Assembly (NCBI RefSeq): GCF_016405885.1
Contig: NZ_JAEKGC010000009.1
Coordinates: 62,001-126,000 of the forward strand
Source of the DNA: Arthrobacter sp. MSA 4-2
GTDB taxonomy: Bacteria > Actinomycetota > Actinomycetes > Actinomycetales > Micrococcaceae
Direction of reading: 5' to 3'
Length of the DNA stretch: 64,000 nucleotides
In this document: piece by piece, positions 47,841 through 56,924 of the stretch
Layout: each line of letters starts with the position of its first letter
How positions within the stretch are numbered: position 1 is the stretch's first letter
The notes under the pieces: generated by a model
The model's input: only the letters and a program-made list of their open reading frames with translations
Told to the model about the DNA's origin: nothing
Database searches by the model: none
Made by a program: the position numbers and the translations under genes

Positions 47841-48252
47841 GCTCATTTCTCCTCCTCGTTTCGCTGTGCCGCCAGAGAACAAAGGCCCGAACGGCCCCGG
47901 CAAGGAGGTGGAGAGGCCCACGCGAAGCGCTGGTAAACCTGTTGCCAACACCGACTGCGGCCCATACTCTGAAGGAGGTTGAGCAGTCAGCCATGGAGCC
48001 TCGTATGGAGCAGCCATGGAGCAAAGTCTGACGATCATCTAGTGGGAAAACACCACCCGCACAGCCGACCAACTCCAGTGAGCGCTCCCTTCGCGCACGC
48101 CTGCACACCAGCCTCCCGGGTCCATCGGCCGGCCGCCGTTTCCCACCGGAAACCTCCCTCAGCGGGGCAGGGCCCTTCCCTTCTCCGCAGCGGGCCCCGG
48201 CCCTGCCTTCATAATCAGCGGCACGACCGCCGCTCGCCGTAAGGACTACGTC
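47841..48252. other. Non-coding gap after the recQ remnant
   Basis: About 400 bp with no supported gene. Homology to RecQ stops near 47840 and sequence of unknown origin follows. A minus-strand frame (47809-48108) and the short plus-strand MEPRMEQPWSKV (after an AAGGAGG) are both unsupported. CCATGGAGC occurs twice near 47990-48020. Confidence 0.5.
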
Positions 48253-48480
48253 ATGACTACGGACTATTTGAAATCACTGGCCGTCGCCGCAGCTCAGCTG
48301 GAGTCGGCCGAATTCTTCCGGGACCAGGCGGCCAGCGAGCTGCAGTCGACGGTCCTCGAGGCCATCAACAGCGGTGGGAGTATCACCGCTGTGGCCGAGG
48401 CCGCCGCCCTTTCACCTCAGACCGTCTTCGCCCTGTGCGATCAGGCCGACGGCGATCCGAGTGGACTCCTGGTGATCTGA
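48253..48480 (+). CDS. Small helical protein, function unknown
   Basis: 75 residues: MTTDYLKSLAVAAAQLESAE, FFRDQAASELQSTVLEAINS, then GGSITAVAEAAALSPQTVFA, which resembles a helix-turn-helix. AAGGACTACGTC precedes ATG 48253. No family recalled; it may be a small regulator. It lies 50 bp before the module protein and likely shares its message. Confidence 0.7.
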   Translation: MTTDYLKSLAVAAAQLESAEFFRDQAASELQSTVLEAINSGGSITAVAEAAALSPQTVFALCDQADGDPSGLLVI

Positions 48481-48530
48481 CTGCCGGCGTGATTGACGGA
48501 TCCGCCGACATTCCCCGCTGAGGAGTCCCG

Positions 48531-49022
48531 GTGGAGAATCCCTCAGACCACGAGCACCAGCGGCTGCTGCTCCTTCGGGCCATCCGGCATGCGCAGATCG
48601 GCCTCGGCGAGCTGTGGCTCCACTACTTTGCCATCGGCGGTGATGCCGGAGAGTACGAGGTGGAGGCCTACCTGCACGGCTCCTTCACCCTGCCGCCACT
48701 CCAGCGGGACCTGCTCGCCCATGCGGCGAATGAACTGATCGACGATAGGCCGCCGCCACCGCGCGCACCCTACAGCACGGATGAGCCGGCGTCGGAGCAT
48801 ACCCCCAGCCCGGATTCCGGGTCGGGTGGGTACGGCCCGGCCATCGCTTACGCCACCGATGCCGGGGACGGCGACGCAGAACCCGATACCTCCAAGAGCG
48901 CCTCCAGCGCCGGCTCCGAAAGCGCCGGTGACAGTTTCGCCGGGATCGAGGAAGACAAGGACGGCGACACGGGGTGGACCCTGAAGGAAGGCACCCGCGG
49001 CGACGGAAGCGACTCCTCGTAG
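48531..49022 (+). CDS. Protein with novel ELW-YFA-GG module and acidic tail
   Basis: 163 residues from GTG 48531 (AGGAG upstream). Residues about 15-70 (GELWLHYFAIGG, EYEVEAYLHG, LQRDLLAHAANEL) match the N-terminus of the GAF protein at 16029-16835 at about 22 of 57 positions. The rest is disordered, rich in D, S, G and P. No other domain. Together these suggest a shared small helical module that in the other case is joined to a GAF sensor. Confidence 0.75.
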   Translation: MENPSDHEHQRLLLLRAIRHAQIGLGELWLHYFAIGGDAGEYEVEAYLHGSFTLPPLQRDLLAHAANELIDDRPPPPRAPYSTDEPASEHTPSPDSGSGGYGPAIAYATDAGDGDAEPDTSKSASSAGSESAGDSFAGIEEDKDGDTGWTLKEGTRGDGSDSS

Positions 49023-49080
49023 GCGATGCTCCCGTCCCCGGCCTGAGTCCGCCGGGCGCCCACCGGCTAGGATTACAGGA

Positions 49081-49746
49081 ATGATCGCTCCGCACCGGCA
49101 CCCCACCGCATACTCAACGGTTCGGGGCGAACACCGGAACGAGCTCGAGATCCGCCGGTCCCGGTTCATCACCGTCCTGCGCAGGGTCGGAACCGAAGCC
49201 GAGGCGAATGGTCTCCTGGCACAGCTGCGCACCGAATTCCCCACGGCGAGGCACCACTGCAGCGCCTACCTGATCGGAGCGGGGCGCACCATCCAGCGGG
49301 CCCACGACGACGGCGAACCCGCCGGCACCGCCGGCGCCCCGATGCTCGAAGCCCTCAGCCGTCACGGCGCGGCAGACCTCAGCGACACCGCCGCCGTCGT
49401 GGTGCGGTACTTCGGAGGCGTCCTGCTGGGCGCGGGCGGGTTGATCCGCGCCTACTCCCAGTCGGTGACCCGGGCCCTGGACGGGGCACCCCTGCTCCAC
49501 CGACGGCTCCTGACTCTCTACACGGTGCCGGTGGCGCACGCCGAGGCCGGGCGGGTCGAAAACGAGCTGCGCGCCGCCGCCACGATCATTCGGGGCACCT
49601 CCTACACCCCCGAGGAGGCGCTCATCGAGGTGGCTCTTGAACCAGACGCAGACAGTTATGAGGATTTCCAGCGGCGGCTTGCCGCCTCAACCGCCGGGGC
49701 CTCGGTGTCCCGCCCCGCAGGCACAACCTGGGTTGACCTTGATTGA
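49081..49746 (+). CDS. YigZ/IMPACT-family protein
   Basis: 221 residues. The N-terminal half has the UPF0029 signature (EIRRSRFITVLRRV, HHCSAYLIGAG, RAHDDGEPAGTAGAPMLEAL, VVVRYFGGVLLGAGGLIRAY) and a smaller C-terminal domain of the elongation-factor-like fold. YigZ has been linked to peptidase or ribosome-associated roles, but its activity is not settled. ATG 49081. The next gene overlaps its end. Confidence 0.92.
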   Translation: MIAPHRHPTAYSTVRGEHRNELEIRRSRFITVLRRVGTEAEANGLLAQLRTEFPTARHHCSAYLIGAGRTIQRAHDDGEPAGTAGAPMLEALSRHGAADLSDTAAVVVRYFGGVLLGAGGLIRAYSQSVTRALDGAPLLHRRLLTLYTVPVAHAEAGRVENELRAAATIIRGTSYTPEEALIEVALEPDADSYEDFQRRLAASTAGASVSRPAGTTWVDLD

Positions 49747-50866
49747 GTTCGACTTCGACCGCCTGAGCCGCAGTCCGGACGTCGAGGCGCCCAATCTGCA
49801 GGCCTACGACGCCACCGACCGGCTGCTCCTGGACTCGGCGGCCCGCAGGCTCGCCGCTCAGCCAGCCGGCGTCGTCCTGCTCGGCGACCGTTACGGCGCC
49901 CTCACCCTCGGAGCGGCCCTGCTGCACGCGGTCCCCCGCCCGCGCGTCTATCAGGATCCGCTCTCGCACGAACTGGCGTTGGCCCGCAATGCCGCCGCGG
50001 TGGACGCGTCCGACCGGTATGAGCGCCACGGGCTGGGCCCCGAGCTGCTCCGGGATGCCCGCACGGTGCTGCTCCAGCTTCCACGCTCCCTCGACGCCCT
50101 GGAGGAGGCTGCCTGGAACATCGCCACCCATGCCGATCCTTCGGTCACCGTCTACGCCGGCGGGCGGCTCAAGCACATGAGCCTGGCCATGACCGCGGTG
50201 CTTCAGAAGTACTTCGGATCCGTCACCGCAGGGCTGGCCCGGCAGAAATCCCGGGTTCTCACCGCCTCCGGACCGCTGCCCGTGGGCGAATCGGCCTTCC
50301 CTGTCACGCAGCGGCACGACGTCGGGCTCCCCCACCCGCTGGTGCTGCGCGCGTTCGGCGAGACGTTCGGCGGGGCGGCCTTGGACCCCGGAACCCGTTT
50401 CCTCCTCCCCCACCTCGCGTCCGCGGCGGCGGCGGATTCGGCCATCGACCTCGGCTGTGGCAACGGTGCCATCGCCGCCTACCTGGCGCTGACCGGGCCC
50501 GGGCTGCGGGTGATCGCGTCGGACCAGTCGGCCTCCGCCGTGGCCTCCACCAGGGAGACCGCGCGCGCGAACGCCGTCGGGGACCGGGTGGACGTGGTGC
50601 GCGACGACGCCCTGTCATCCCAGCCGGCGGGGTCTGCGGGCCTGATCGTCCTGAACCCGCCATTTCACATCGGCGCCACCGTTCACGCCGGCATCGCGGT
50701 GAAGCTGTTCACCGATGCCGCCCGGGTGCTCGCCCCCGGCGGGGAACTGTGGACCGTCTGGAACAGCCACCTCGCGTACCGGCCCGCCCTGTCCCGGATC
50801 GTCGGCCCGACCCGGCAGATCGACCGCAACCAGCGGTTCACCATCACCTGTTCCGTCCGCCGCTGA
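49733..50866 (+). CDS. RlmG/RsmC-like rRNA methyltransferase
   Basis: About 378 residues. A degenerate N-terminal methyltransferase-like domain (to about 190) is followed by the active one: AIDLGCGNGAIAAYLA (motif I), VIASDQSASAVASTRE, DALSS, and the catalytic NPPFHIG motif of N2-guanine methyltransferases. The two-domain layout fits RlmG (23S G1835) or RsmC (16S G1207). Start is uncertain: TTG 49733 or TTG 49739; an ATG at 49658 would overlap YigZ by 89 bases and has no ribosome site. It overlaps YigZ's stop, so coupled. Confidence 0.88.
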   Translation: MTLIEFDFDRLSRSPDVEAPNLQAYDATDRLLLDSAARRLAAQPAGVVLLGDRYGALTLGAALLHAVPRPRVYQDPLSHELALARNAAAVDASDRYERHGLGPELLRDARTVLLQLPRSLDALEEAAWNIATHADPSVTVYAGGRLKHMSLAMTAVLQKYFGSVTAGLARQKSRVLTASGPLPVGESAFPVTQRHDVGLPHPLVLRAFGETFGGAALDPGTRFLLPHLASAAAADSAIDLGCGNGAIAAYLALTGPGLRVIASDQSASAVASTRETARANAVGDRVDVVRDDALSSQPAGSAGLIVLNPPFHIGATVHAGIAVKLFTDAARVLAPGGELWTVWNSHLAYRPALSRIVGPTRQIDRNQRFTITCSVRR

Positions 50867-50990
50867 CCCACGCAGCTCCCTCGGGGCCCGTCGAGGGCGC
50901 AGCTCGTACGTCCCAGGCTCCGTCCGCCGGTTCTCACTGCACCCTCGATGAAGGCCGGGCACACCACCACCGGCCGTCCGGGAGCAAAAA

Positions 50991-51022
50991 GAAGGACCCC
51001 CGCCAAACGGCGGGGGTCCTTC
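50991..51022 (-). terminator. Intrinsic terminator of rpsA
   Basis: Perfect 14-bp stem GAAGGACCCCCGCC / GGCGGGGGTCCTTC with loop AAAC. On the minus strand it lies 27 bp after the rpsA stop and is followed by TTTTTG, a classic terminator; it may also end the convergent methyltransferase transcript. Confidence 0.92.
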
Positions 51023-51048
51023 TCAGTGTTCGGCGTAAGCCGGAGGGT

Positions 51049-52521
51049 TTAGGCTCCGGTCAGCTTCTCGCGGAGAGCCGCAAGCGCCTCGTCCGAAGCA
51101 AGGGTGCCTGAACCGGTCTCGGCGGCGACGGGCTCCGAAGAGTAGCTCGTTGCGTTCGACTCGACGGGCTCGTTCGCGGCAGCGGCGTCGTCGGACGCGT
51201 GCTGCACAACCTGCTTCTTGTGGGACTCCCAGCGGGCCTGGGCTTCGGCGTACTGAGCTTCCCAAGCGGCGCGCTGGGTCTCGTAGCCTTCGAGCCATTC
51301 GTTCGACTCGGGGTCGAAGCCCTCGGGGTACTTGTAGTTGCCCTCTTCGTCGTACTCGGCGGCCATACCGTACAGAGCCGGGTCGAACTCGGTGCTGTCG
51401 GCGTCAACGCCCTCGTTGGCCTGCTTGAGGCTGAGGGAGATGCGGCGGCGCTCGAGGTCGATGTCGATGACCTTGACAAAGAGCTCGTCGCCAACGGAAA
51501 CGACCTGCTCTGCAAGCTCAACGTGGCGGACAGCCAGCTCCGAGATGTGGACCAGGCCTTCGATGCCGTCTTCGACGCGGACGAACGCACCGAACGGAAC
51601 CAGCTTGGTGACCTTACCGGGAACAACCTGGCCCAGCGCGTGGGTGCGGGCGAAGGTCTGCCAGGGATCTTCCTGCGTTGCCTTCAGCGAGAGCGAAACA
51701 CGCTCGCGGTCCAGATCGACCTCGAGAACCTCGACGGTGACTTCCTGGCCGACCTCGACAACCTCGGACGGGTGGTCGATGTGCTTCCAGGACAGCTCGG
51801 AAACGTGAACCAGACCGTCGACGCCGCCGAGGTCCACGAACGCACCGAAGTTGACGATCGAGGAGACAACGCCCGGACGGACCTGGCCCTTCTCGAGCTT
51901 GTTGAGGAAGGTCGAGCGGACCTCGGACTGGGTCTGCTCCAGCCAGGCGCGACGCGACAGCACAACGTTGTTGCGGTTCTTGTCGAGCTCGATGATCTTC
52001 GCTTCGATCTGCTGGCCGATGTACGGAGCCAGGTCGCGCACACGGCGCATCTCGACGAGCGACGCGGGCAGGAAGCCGCGAAGGCCGATGTCGAGGATAA
52101 GACCACCCTTGACGACCTCGATGACGGTACCGGTGACGACGCCGTCTTCTTCCTTGACCTTTTCGATGTCGCCCCAAGCACGCTCGTACTGAGCGCGCTT
52201 CTTGGACAGGATCAGACGGCCTTCTTTGTCCTCCTTGGTGAGCACCAGGGCCTCGACCTGATCGCCGACGGAGACGACATCTCCGGGGTCAACGTCGTGC
52301 TTGATGGAAAGCTCACGGGAAGGGATGACACCCTCGGTCTTGTAACCGATGTCGAGCAGGACCTCATCGCGGTCGACCTTGACGACGGTACCTTCGACGA
52401 GATCTCCGTCGTTGAAGTACTTAATCGTCGCGTCGACTGCTGCGAGGAAATCCTCAGCGGTGCCGATGTCGTTGATAGCGACCTGCGGGGCACCTTGCTT
52501 CTCGGTGGTGGTGATGGTCAT
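51049..52521 (-). CDS. rpsA: 30S ribosomal protein S1
   Basis: 490 residues. Four S1 RNA-binding repeats: DGDLVEGTVVKVDRDEVLLD (first), EDGVVTGTVIEVVKGGLILD (second), KGQVRPGVVSSIVNFGAFVD (third) and GQVVPGKVTKLVPFGAFVRV (fourth), the four-domain layout of actinobacterial S1. The acidic tail of about 100 residues holds NEWLEGYETQRAAWE. ATG 52521, GGAG upstream. Codon use is biased to a few codons (GAC, GAG, AAG), as for a highly expressed gene. The 267 bp upstream carry the promoter and long leader. Confidence 0.98.
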   Translation of the reverse strand: MTITTTEKQGAPQVAINDIGTAEDFLAAVDATIKYFNDGDLVEGTVVKVDRDEVLLDIGYKTEGVIPSRELSIKHDVDPGDVVSVGDQVEALVLTKEDKEGRLILSKKRAQYERAWGDIEKVKEEDGVVTGTVIEVVKGGLILDIGLRGFLPASLVEMRRVRDLAPYIGQQIEAKIIELDKNRNNVVLSRRAWLEQTQSEVRSTFLNKLEKGQVRPGVVSSIVNFGAFVDLGGVDGLVHVSELSWKHIDHPSEVVEVGQEVTVEVLEVDLDRERVSLSLKATQEDPWQTFARTHALGQVVPGKVTKLVPFGAFVRVEDGIEGLVHISELAVRHVELAEQVVSVGDELFVKVIDIDLERRRISLSLKQANEGVDADSTEFDPALYGMAAEYDEEGNYKYPEGFDPESNEWLEGYETQRAAWEAQYAEAQARWESHKKQVVQHASDDAAAANEPVESNATSYSSEPVAAETGSGTLASDEALAALREKLTGA

Positions 52522-52788
52522 GTAGTTGGGGCTCCGTTGTGGAAGTTTTCTTGATCCGGAAAACGGACGCTGGAAAAACCGGCCGAAAAAGCCGGGCCAT
52601 CCAGGGGAATCCGATGTCCGGAAGCGGACAGATTGGATAAAACCTAAAGAGCGGTTCTATTGGTATTGCGCCGGAACTCGCACGGCGGATGCCGGCCCGA
52701 ACCACAGCGCAATACGCGCCCGTCTAGTCTAACGGCGGGAGCCAACCCCGTCAAAGCGGGCCGGTAGGGCCCGCCGGCGGTGCCGCGC

Positions 52789-54108
52789 CTAGAAATGCGT
52801 GATGCAGTAGGGGTTTTCGGCGTCGCGGAACAGGTCGTTGAGCAGCTCGATGGCGCCTTCGGTGCGCTGCTCCACCAGCCCGGCACCGACAAGCGCCCCG
52901 GGGCTGACCCCACCCAGGTAGAGCGAGCCCAGCGCCGCGATGTCCATCGCCACATCGACCTCCGAGTCGGCGTCCACCCGCTCCACGCGTCCCCGGCCGC
53001 CGGTGACGGTGAGCTGGTAGGTGCCGCCTGCGAGTCCGAGCGCGTCGGCCACCTCGAACACCAGCCGCCCGCTGCTGCGGTACCCCCGGCCCTCAAGGGC
53101 CCGAGCGACGTCGAGGAGGCGGACCCACAGGACGTCCTCGACGCCGTTGACCCGGTAGCAGCGGCGGTCCGCAAGGGCCCAGGGCAGCGGATCGTCCACG
53201 GCCGCCCCGTCCCAGGTGATCTCCTGGATGAGGTCGAGCGCCCCGAGGTACCGCCAAAGAGCGAGGTAGGACTCCTCGGTCCCGGCGACGAGGTCGAGAA
53301 TGCTGACGGTGTAGGGCTCCTTGGACCACCCCTCGAACCGGTAGGCCACGTACCCGACCGCGTTGCCTGCGTCGTCGTAGTGAACCGCCGTGCGCACCGC
53401 CTTGTCCTCGACCGGCCGCTCCCGGCCCCACTGGCCGGAGACTCGGCGGGCGTAGGAGTACTGGCGCCCGACCGAGCCGCGGGTGCGGGCATGGAAGCGG
53501 GCGAAGACCTCCCCGGAGAGCGCGGGGACCTCGGCGGGCTCGGCCAGCTCCGTGCGTCCCGTCGGGGTGCCGAGCACGGCGAAGCGCTCCCGCACGTCCA
53601 CGGTGACGCTCGAGGTGAAGGTGGCGCAGCCGAAGCCGAACCGCCCGTAGATGGTGGCCTCGGAGGCGGTCAGCACCGCCACGGGCACGCCGGCGGCCGC
53701 CGCGTCCTGCAGGTCCTCGGTCATCATCCGGCGCAGCAGGCCGCGCCGCCGGTGGGAGGGCCGCACGGTGACGGAGGTGATGAGGTGGGCCTTGAGCGGC
53801 TCCGGCCCTCCGGCGTTGAGGGTGTTGCGCATCGAGGCGTACGTCGCGACCGGCACGGCCCCGTCGACGGACAGCGCGCCGGGTGCGTCATCGTGCACCC
53901 CGACCAGCACGCGCCCGTCGGCGGTGAAGGCCCTCACGTAGGCCGGGTAGTCCTCGGCGTCGGCGCGGGGCTCGAAGAACCCGACGCCCACGGCGTAGAA
54001 CCAGTTGGCGAACCGTCCGCCCGGCGAGGCGTCCTCCTCCGCGGTGACCTGGAACTTCTCAAGGCGCAGTTCGGTGGAGGTGCCCGGCGTCGTCGTCTGT
54101 GTGTTCAC
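52789..54108 (-). CDS. Eis-like GNAT N-acetyltransferase
   Basis: 439 residues. N-terminal GNAT domain with SVTVRPSHRRRGLLRRMM (acetyl-CoA loop) and SEATIYGRFGFG (tyrosine general acid); second GNAT-like half; C-terminal sterol-carrier-like domain. The chain ends in ENPYCITHF, and Eis enzymes use that terminal carboxylate in catalysis. Eis of M. tuberculosis acetylates aminoglycosides and proteins; substrate here is unknown. GTG 54108. It lies 55 bp behind polA. Confidence 0.9.
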   Translation of the reverse strand: MNTQTTTPGTSTELRLEKFQVTAEEDASPGGRFANWFYAVGVGFFEPRADAEDYPAYVRAFTADGRVLVGVHDDAPGALSVDGAVPVATYASMRNTLNAGGPEPLKAHLITSVTVRPSHRRRGLLRRMMTEDLQDAAAAGVPVAVLTASEATIYGRFGFGCATFTSSVTVDVRERFAVLGTPTGRTELAEPAEVPALSGEVFARFHARTRGSVGRQYSYARRVSGQWGRERPVEDKAVRTAVHYDDAGNAVGYVAYRFEGWSKEPYTVSILDLVAGTEESYLALWRYLGALDLIQEITWDGAAVDDPLPWALADRRCYRVNGVEDVLWVRLLDVARALEGRGYRSSGRLVFEVADALGLAGGTYQLTVTGGRGRVERVDADSEVDVAMDIAALGSLYLGGVSPGALVGAGLVEQRTEGAIELLNDLFRDAENPYCITHF

Positions 54109-54163
54109 GCTCCAAGACCCTAGCCGGATTACGCGCCCTGTACCACAGGCCAGGGAGGATTCG

Positions 54164-56905
54164 TCAGTGCGCCGCCTCGTGCCAGCTCAGCCCGGTTCCG
54201 ACCGAGACGTCCAGTGGCACCGACAGGTCGGCCGCGCCGGCCATCTGCTCGCGGACCAGCGCCTCCACGACGTCCTTCTCCCCCTCGGCGATCTCGAGCA
54301 CAAGTTCGTCGTGCACCTGCAGCAGCATGCGCGAGGACAGGCCCTTGGCCTTCAGTGCGCTGTCCACGCCGAGCATCGCCTTCTTGATGATGTCGGCCGC
54401 CGAGCCCTGGATGGGGGCGTTAAGGGCCGCCCGCTCCGACATCTCCCGGAGCTGCCGGTTGTCGCTGGAGAGGTCGGGAAGGTAGCGGCGACGGCCCTCG
54501 ATGGTCGAGGTGTAACCGTCCTTGCGCGCCTGCTCGACGATGCCGCGCAGGTAGTCGCGCACCGCGCCGAACCGCTCGAAGTAATCGCGCATCAGGGTGC
54601 GCGCCTCGTCGACGGAGATGGCCAGCTGCTTGGAGAGCCCGAAGGAACTCAGCCCGTACACCAGGCCGTAGGACATCGCCTTGACCTTGGAGCGCATGGC
54701 GCTGGTGACCTCCTCGGGGGCGACCCCGAAGATGTGCGAACCGACGAACCGGTGAAGGTCCTCCCCCTCGCGGAACGCGGAGATCAGGCCCTCGTCCCCG
54801 GAGAGGTGGGCCATGATGCGCATTTCGATCTGGGAGTAGTCGGCGGTCATCAGCGTCTCGTAGCGGGTGCCGTCGGTGCCCTTCCCGACCACGAACACCT
54901 CGCGGATCCGCCGGCCCTCGTCCGAGCGCACCGGGATGTTCTGCAGGTTCGGGTTGATCGAGGACAGCCGGCCCGTCGCGGCGACCGTCTGGGCGTAGGT
55001 GGTGTGGATGCGCCCGTCCTCGGCGACGGACTTGCGCAGGCCCTCGACGGTCTGCCGGAGCTTGGTGGCGTCGCGGTAGGCCAGGAGCTGCTCGAGGAAC
55101 GGGTGGCCGGTCTTGACGATCAGGTCGGTGAGGGCGTCGGCGTCGGTGGAGTATCCGGTCTTGATCTTCTTGGTCTTCGGCAGCCCGAGTTCCTCGAACA
55201 GCACCGTCTGCAGCTGTTTGGGCGAACCGAGGTTGATCTCCTTGCCGATGATGCGGAACGCCTCGGCCCCGGCGGTGCTGATGGTTTTGGAGAAGTCGTC
55301 GAGGAGCCGGTCGAGGCGTTCGACGGAGACGGCGACGCCGGTGAGCTCCATCTCGGCCAGAACCTCGGACAGGGGCAGCTCCAGCTCACCGAGGAGCTGT
55401 TTGGCGCCCTTTTCGACGAGCTGGCCGGCGAAGTGCTCGCTGAGCTGCAGGGCCGCAAAGGCGCGCATCACTGCGGGACCGGCGACGTCCTTCTCCCCGA
55501 GTTCGAGGGCGAGCTGGCCGGAGGCGTTGCCCGGTGCCGTGCCGAGGGTCAGGCGCAGGTGGTACTGGCTCAGGTCGGCCAGGTCGTAGCTGCGGCGGTC
55601 CGGCTGGATCAGGTAGCCCGAGATGGCCGTGTCGTCCACCTCGCCCGCCAGGTGCAGCCCGCGCGGTGCGAGCAGCTTGTAGGCCTCCTTGAAGTCGTGG
55701 ACCACCTTGGGCGCGTCGAGGTCGGCCAGCCAGTGCGCGAGGACCTGCTCCGCCTCGGCGTCGAGCCCCTCGAGCGGCACGTAGGCGGCCGCGGTGGAGG
55801 TGACGATGGCGATCCCGGTGACATCGGTGCCCCCGGCGGTGGCCTCGGTGGCGAGGTGGACCGCCGCGAGGGCCTGGTTGGTGGACGTCAGCCACGCGGT
55901 CAGGGGCGCGGCGTCGGTGAGGACGACGTGCGGCGGCGGGGTCATTTCGTCGCCGGTCTCCTCGGCCTCCTCCTCGCCGAACAGGTCGAACAGCCGCTTG
56001 CGCAGGGTGTTGAACTGCAGCGAGTCGAAAAGGTCCTCGACGGCCGAGCGGTCGGGGTGCTGGGAGACCATCGCGTCGAGGTCCACGGGCAGGTCGAGAT
56101 CGGTCAGCAGCCGGTTCAGCCGGCGGTTGCGGCGGACGTCGTCGGCGTGGGCCCGGAGCGCGTCTCCGACCTTGCCGCCGATGGAGTCGAGGTTCTCGAG
56201 GATCCCCTCGAGCCCGCCGTAGAGCTTAATCCACTTGGCGGCCGTCTTGGGTCCGACCCCGGGCACGCCGGGCAGGTTGTCGGCGCTCTCTCCCACGAGG
56301 GCGGCGAGATCGGAGTACTGGTGCGGCGGCACGAAGTACTTCTCCTCGATGGCCTGGGCGTCCATCTGGGGGATGTTGGTGACGCCCTGCTTCGGGTACA
56401 GGACGGTCACGCGGTCGTTGACCAGCTGGAAGGCGTCGCGGTCCCCGCTGACCACCTGGACGTCCCAGTCCTCGGCCGCTGCCTTGGTGGAGAGCGTGGC
56501 CAGGATGTCGTCGGCCTCGTAGCCGTCCATGGAGATGGTGGGGATGCGCATGGCCTCCATCACCTTGATGATCAGGTCGACCTGCCCATGGAACTCCTCG
56601 GGCGTCCGGGAGCGGCCCGCCTTGTACTCGGTGTATTCCTCGGACCGGAACGTCGGGGTGTCGAGGTCGAATGCGACGGCCACATGGGTGGGCTTCTGGT
56701 CCTTGATGAGGTTGATCAGCATTGCGGTGAACCCGTACACGGCGTTGGTGTGCTGGCCGGTGTCGGTGGAGAAGTTTTCGGGGGGCAGGGCGTAGAACGC
56801 CCGGAACGCCATTGAGTGTCCATCAATGACCAGGAGGCGGTTGCGCTGTCCCGTCGCTGTTCTCGGGGCGGGCAGGGTGGTTCCAGGTTTGGTTGTTTCA
56901 CTCAC
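54164..56905 (-). CDS. polA: DNA polymerase I
   Basis: About 913 residues. Domains: 5'-3' exonuclease (LLVIDGHSMAFRAFYALP, DGYEADDILATL, GVPGVGPKTAAKWI); a 3'-5' exonuclease-like domain without the catalytic DxE (AAVHLATEA in its place), so no proofreading; polymerase with MTADYSQIEMRI (motif A), KAMSYGLVYGLSSFG (O-helix, tyrosine at the F762 position of E. coli) and LQVHDELVLE (motif C). It fills gaps after UvrABC excision. I choose GTG 56905 (SETTKPG); ATG 56941 and 56926 overlap the divergent gene. Confidence 0.97.
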   Translation of the reverse strand: MSETTKPGTTLPAPRTATGQRNRLLVIDGHSMAFRAFYALPPENFSTDTGQHTNAVYGFTAMLINLIKDQKPTHVAVAFDLDTPTFRSEEYTEYKAGRSRTPEEFHGQVDLIIKVMEAMRIPTISMDGYEADDILATLSTKAAAEDWDVQVVSGDRDAFQLVNDRVTVLYPKQGVTNIPQMDAQAIEEKYFVPPHQYSDLAALVGESADNLPGVPGVGPKTAAKWIKLYGGLEGILENLDSIGGKVGDALRAHADDVRRNRRLNRLLTDLDLPVDLDAMVSQHPDRSAVEDLFDSLQFNTLRKRLFDLFGEEEAEETGDEMTPPPHVVLTDAAPLTAWLTSTNQALAAVHLATEATAGGTDVTGIAIVTSTAAAYVPLEGLDAEAEQVLAHWLADLDAPKVVHDFKEAYKLLAPRGLHLAGEVDDTAISGYLIQPDRRSYDLADLSQYHLRLTLGTAPGNASGQLALELGEKDVAGPAVMRAFAALQLSEHFAGQLVEKGAKQLLGELELPLSEVLAEMELTGVAVSVERLDRLLDDFSKTISTAGAEAFRIIGKEINLGSPKQLQTVLFEELGLPKTKKIKTGYSTDADALTDLIVKTGHPFLEQLLAYRDATKLRQTVEGLRKSVAEDGRIHTTYAQTVAATGRLSSINPNLQNIPVRSDEGRRIREVFVVGKGTDGTRYETLMTADYSQIEMRIMAHLSGDEGLISAFREGEDLHRFVGSHIFGVAPEEVTSAMRSKVKAMSYGLVYGLSSFGLSKQLAISVDEARTLMRDYFERFGAVRDYLRGIVEQARKDGYTSTIEGRRRYLPDLSSDNRQLREMSERAALNAPIQGSAADIIKKAMLGVDSALKAKGLSSRMLLQVHDELVLEIAEGEKDVVEALVREQMAGAADLSVPLDVSVGTGLSWHEAAH

Positions 56906-56924
56906 AGGTGCCAGCCTAGTTCCC

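Noticed and set aside
47978..48030. Short frame MEPRMEQPWSKV after AAGGAGG
   Set aside because: Only 12 codons, spacing to the ribosome site is too long, and it sits in the recQ remnant.
49658..49732. ATG start for the RlmG-like methyltransferase inside YigZ
   Set aside because: No ribosome site and the added residues are a proline-rich shadow of YigZ coding.
51199..52554. Plus-strand open frame opposite rpsA
   Set aside because: Antisense of a highly biased ribosomal gene; no independent support.
54005..56815. Plus-strand open frame of 936 codons opposite polA
   Set aside because: Entirely antisense to polA; typical Val/Gly/Asp/His shadow composition.
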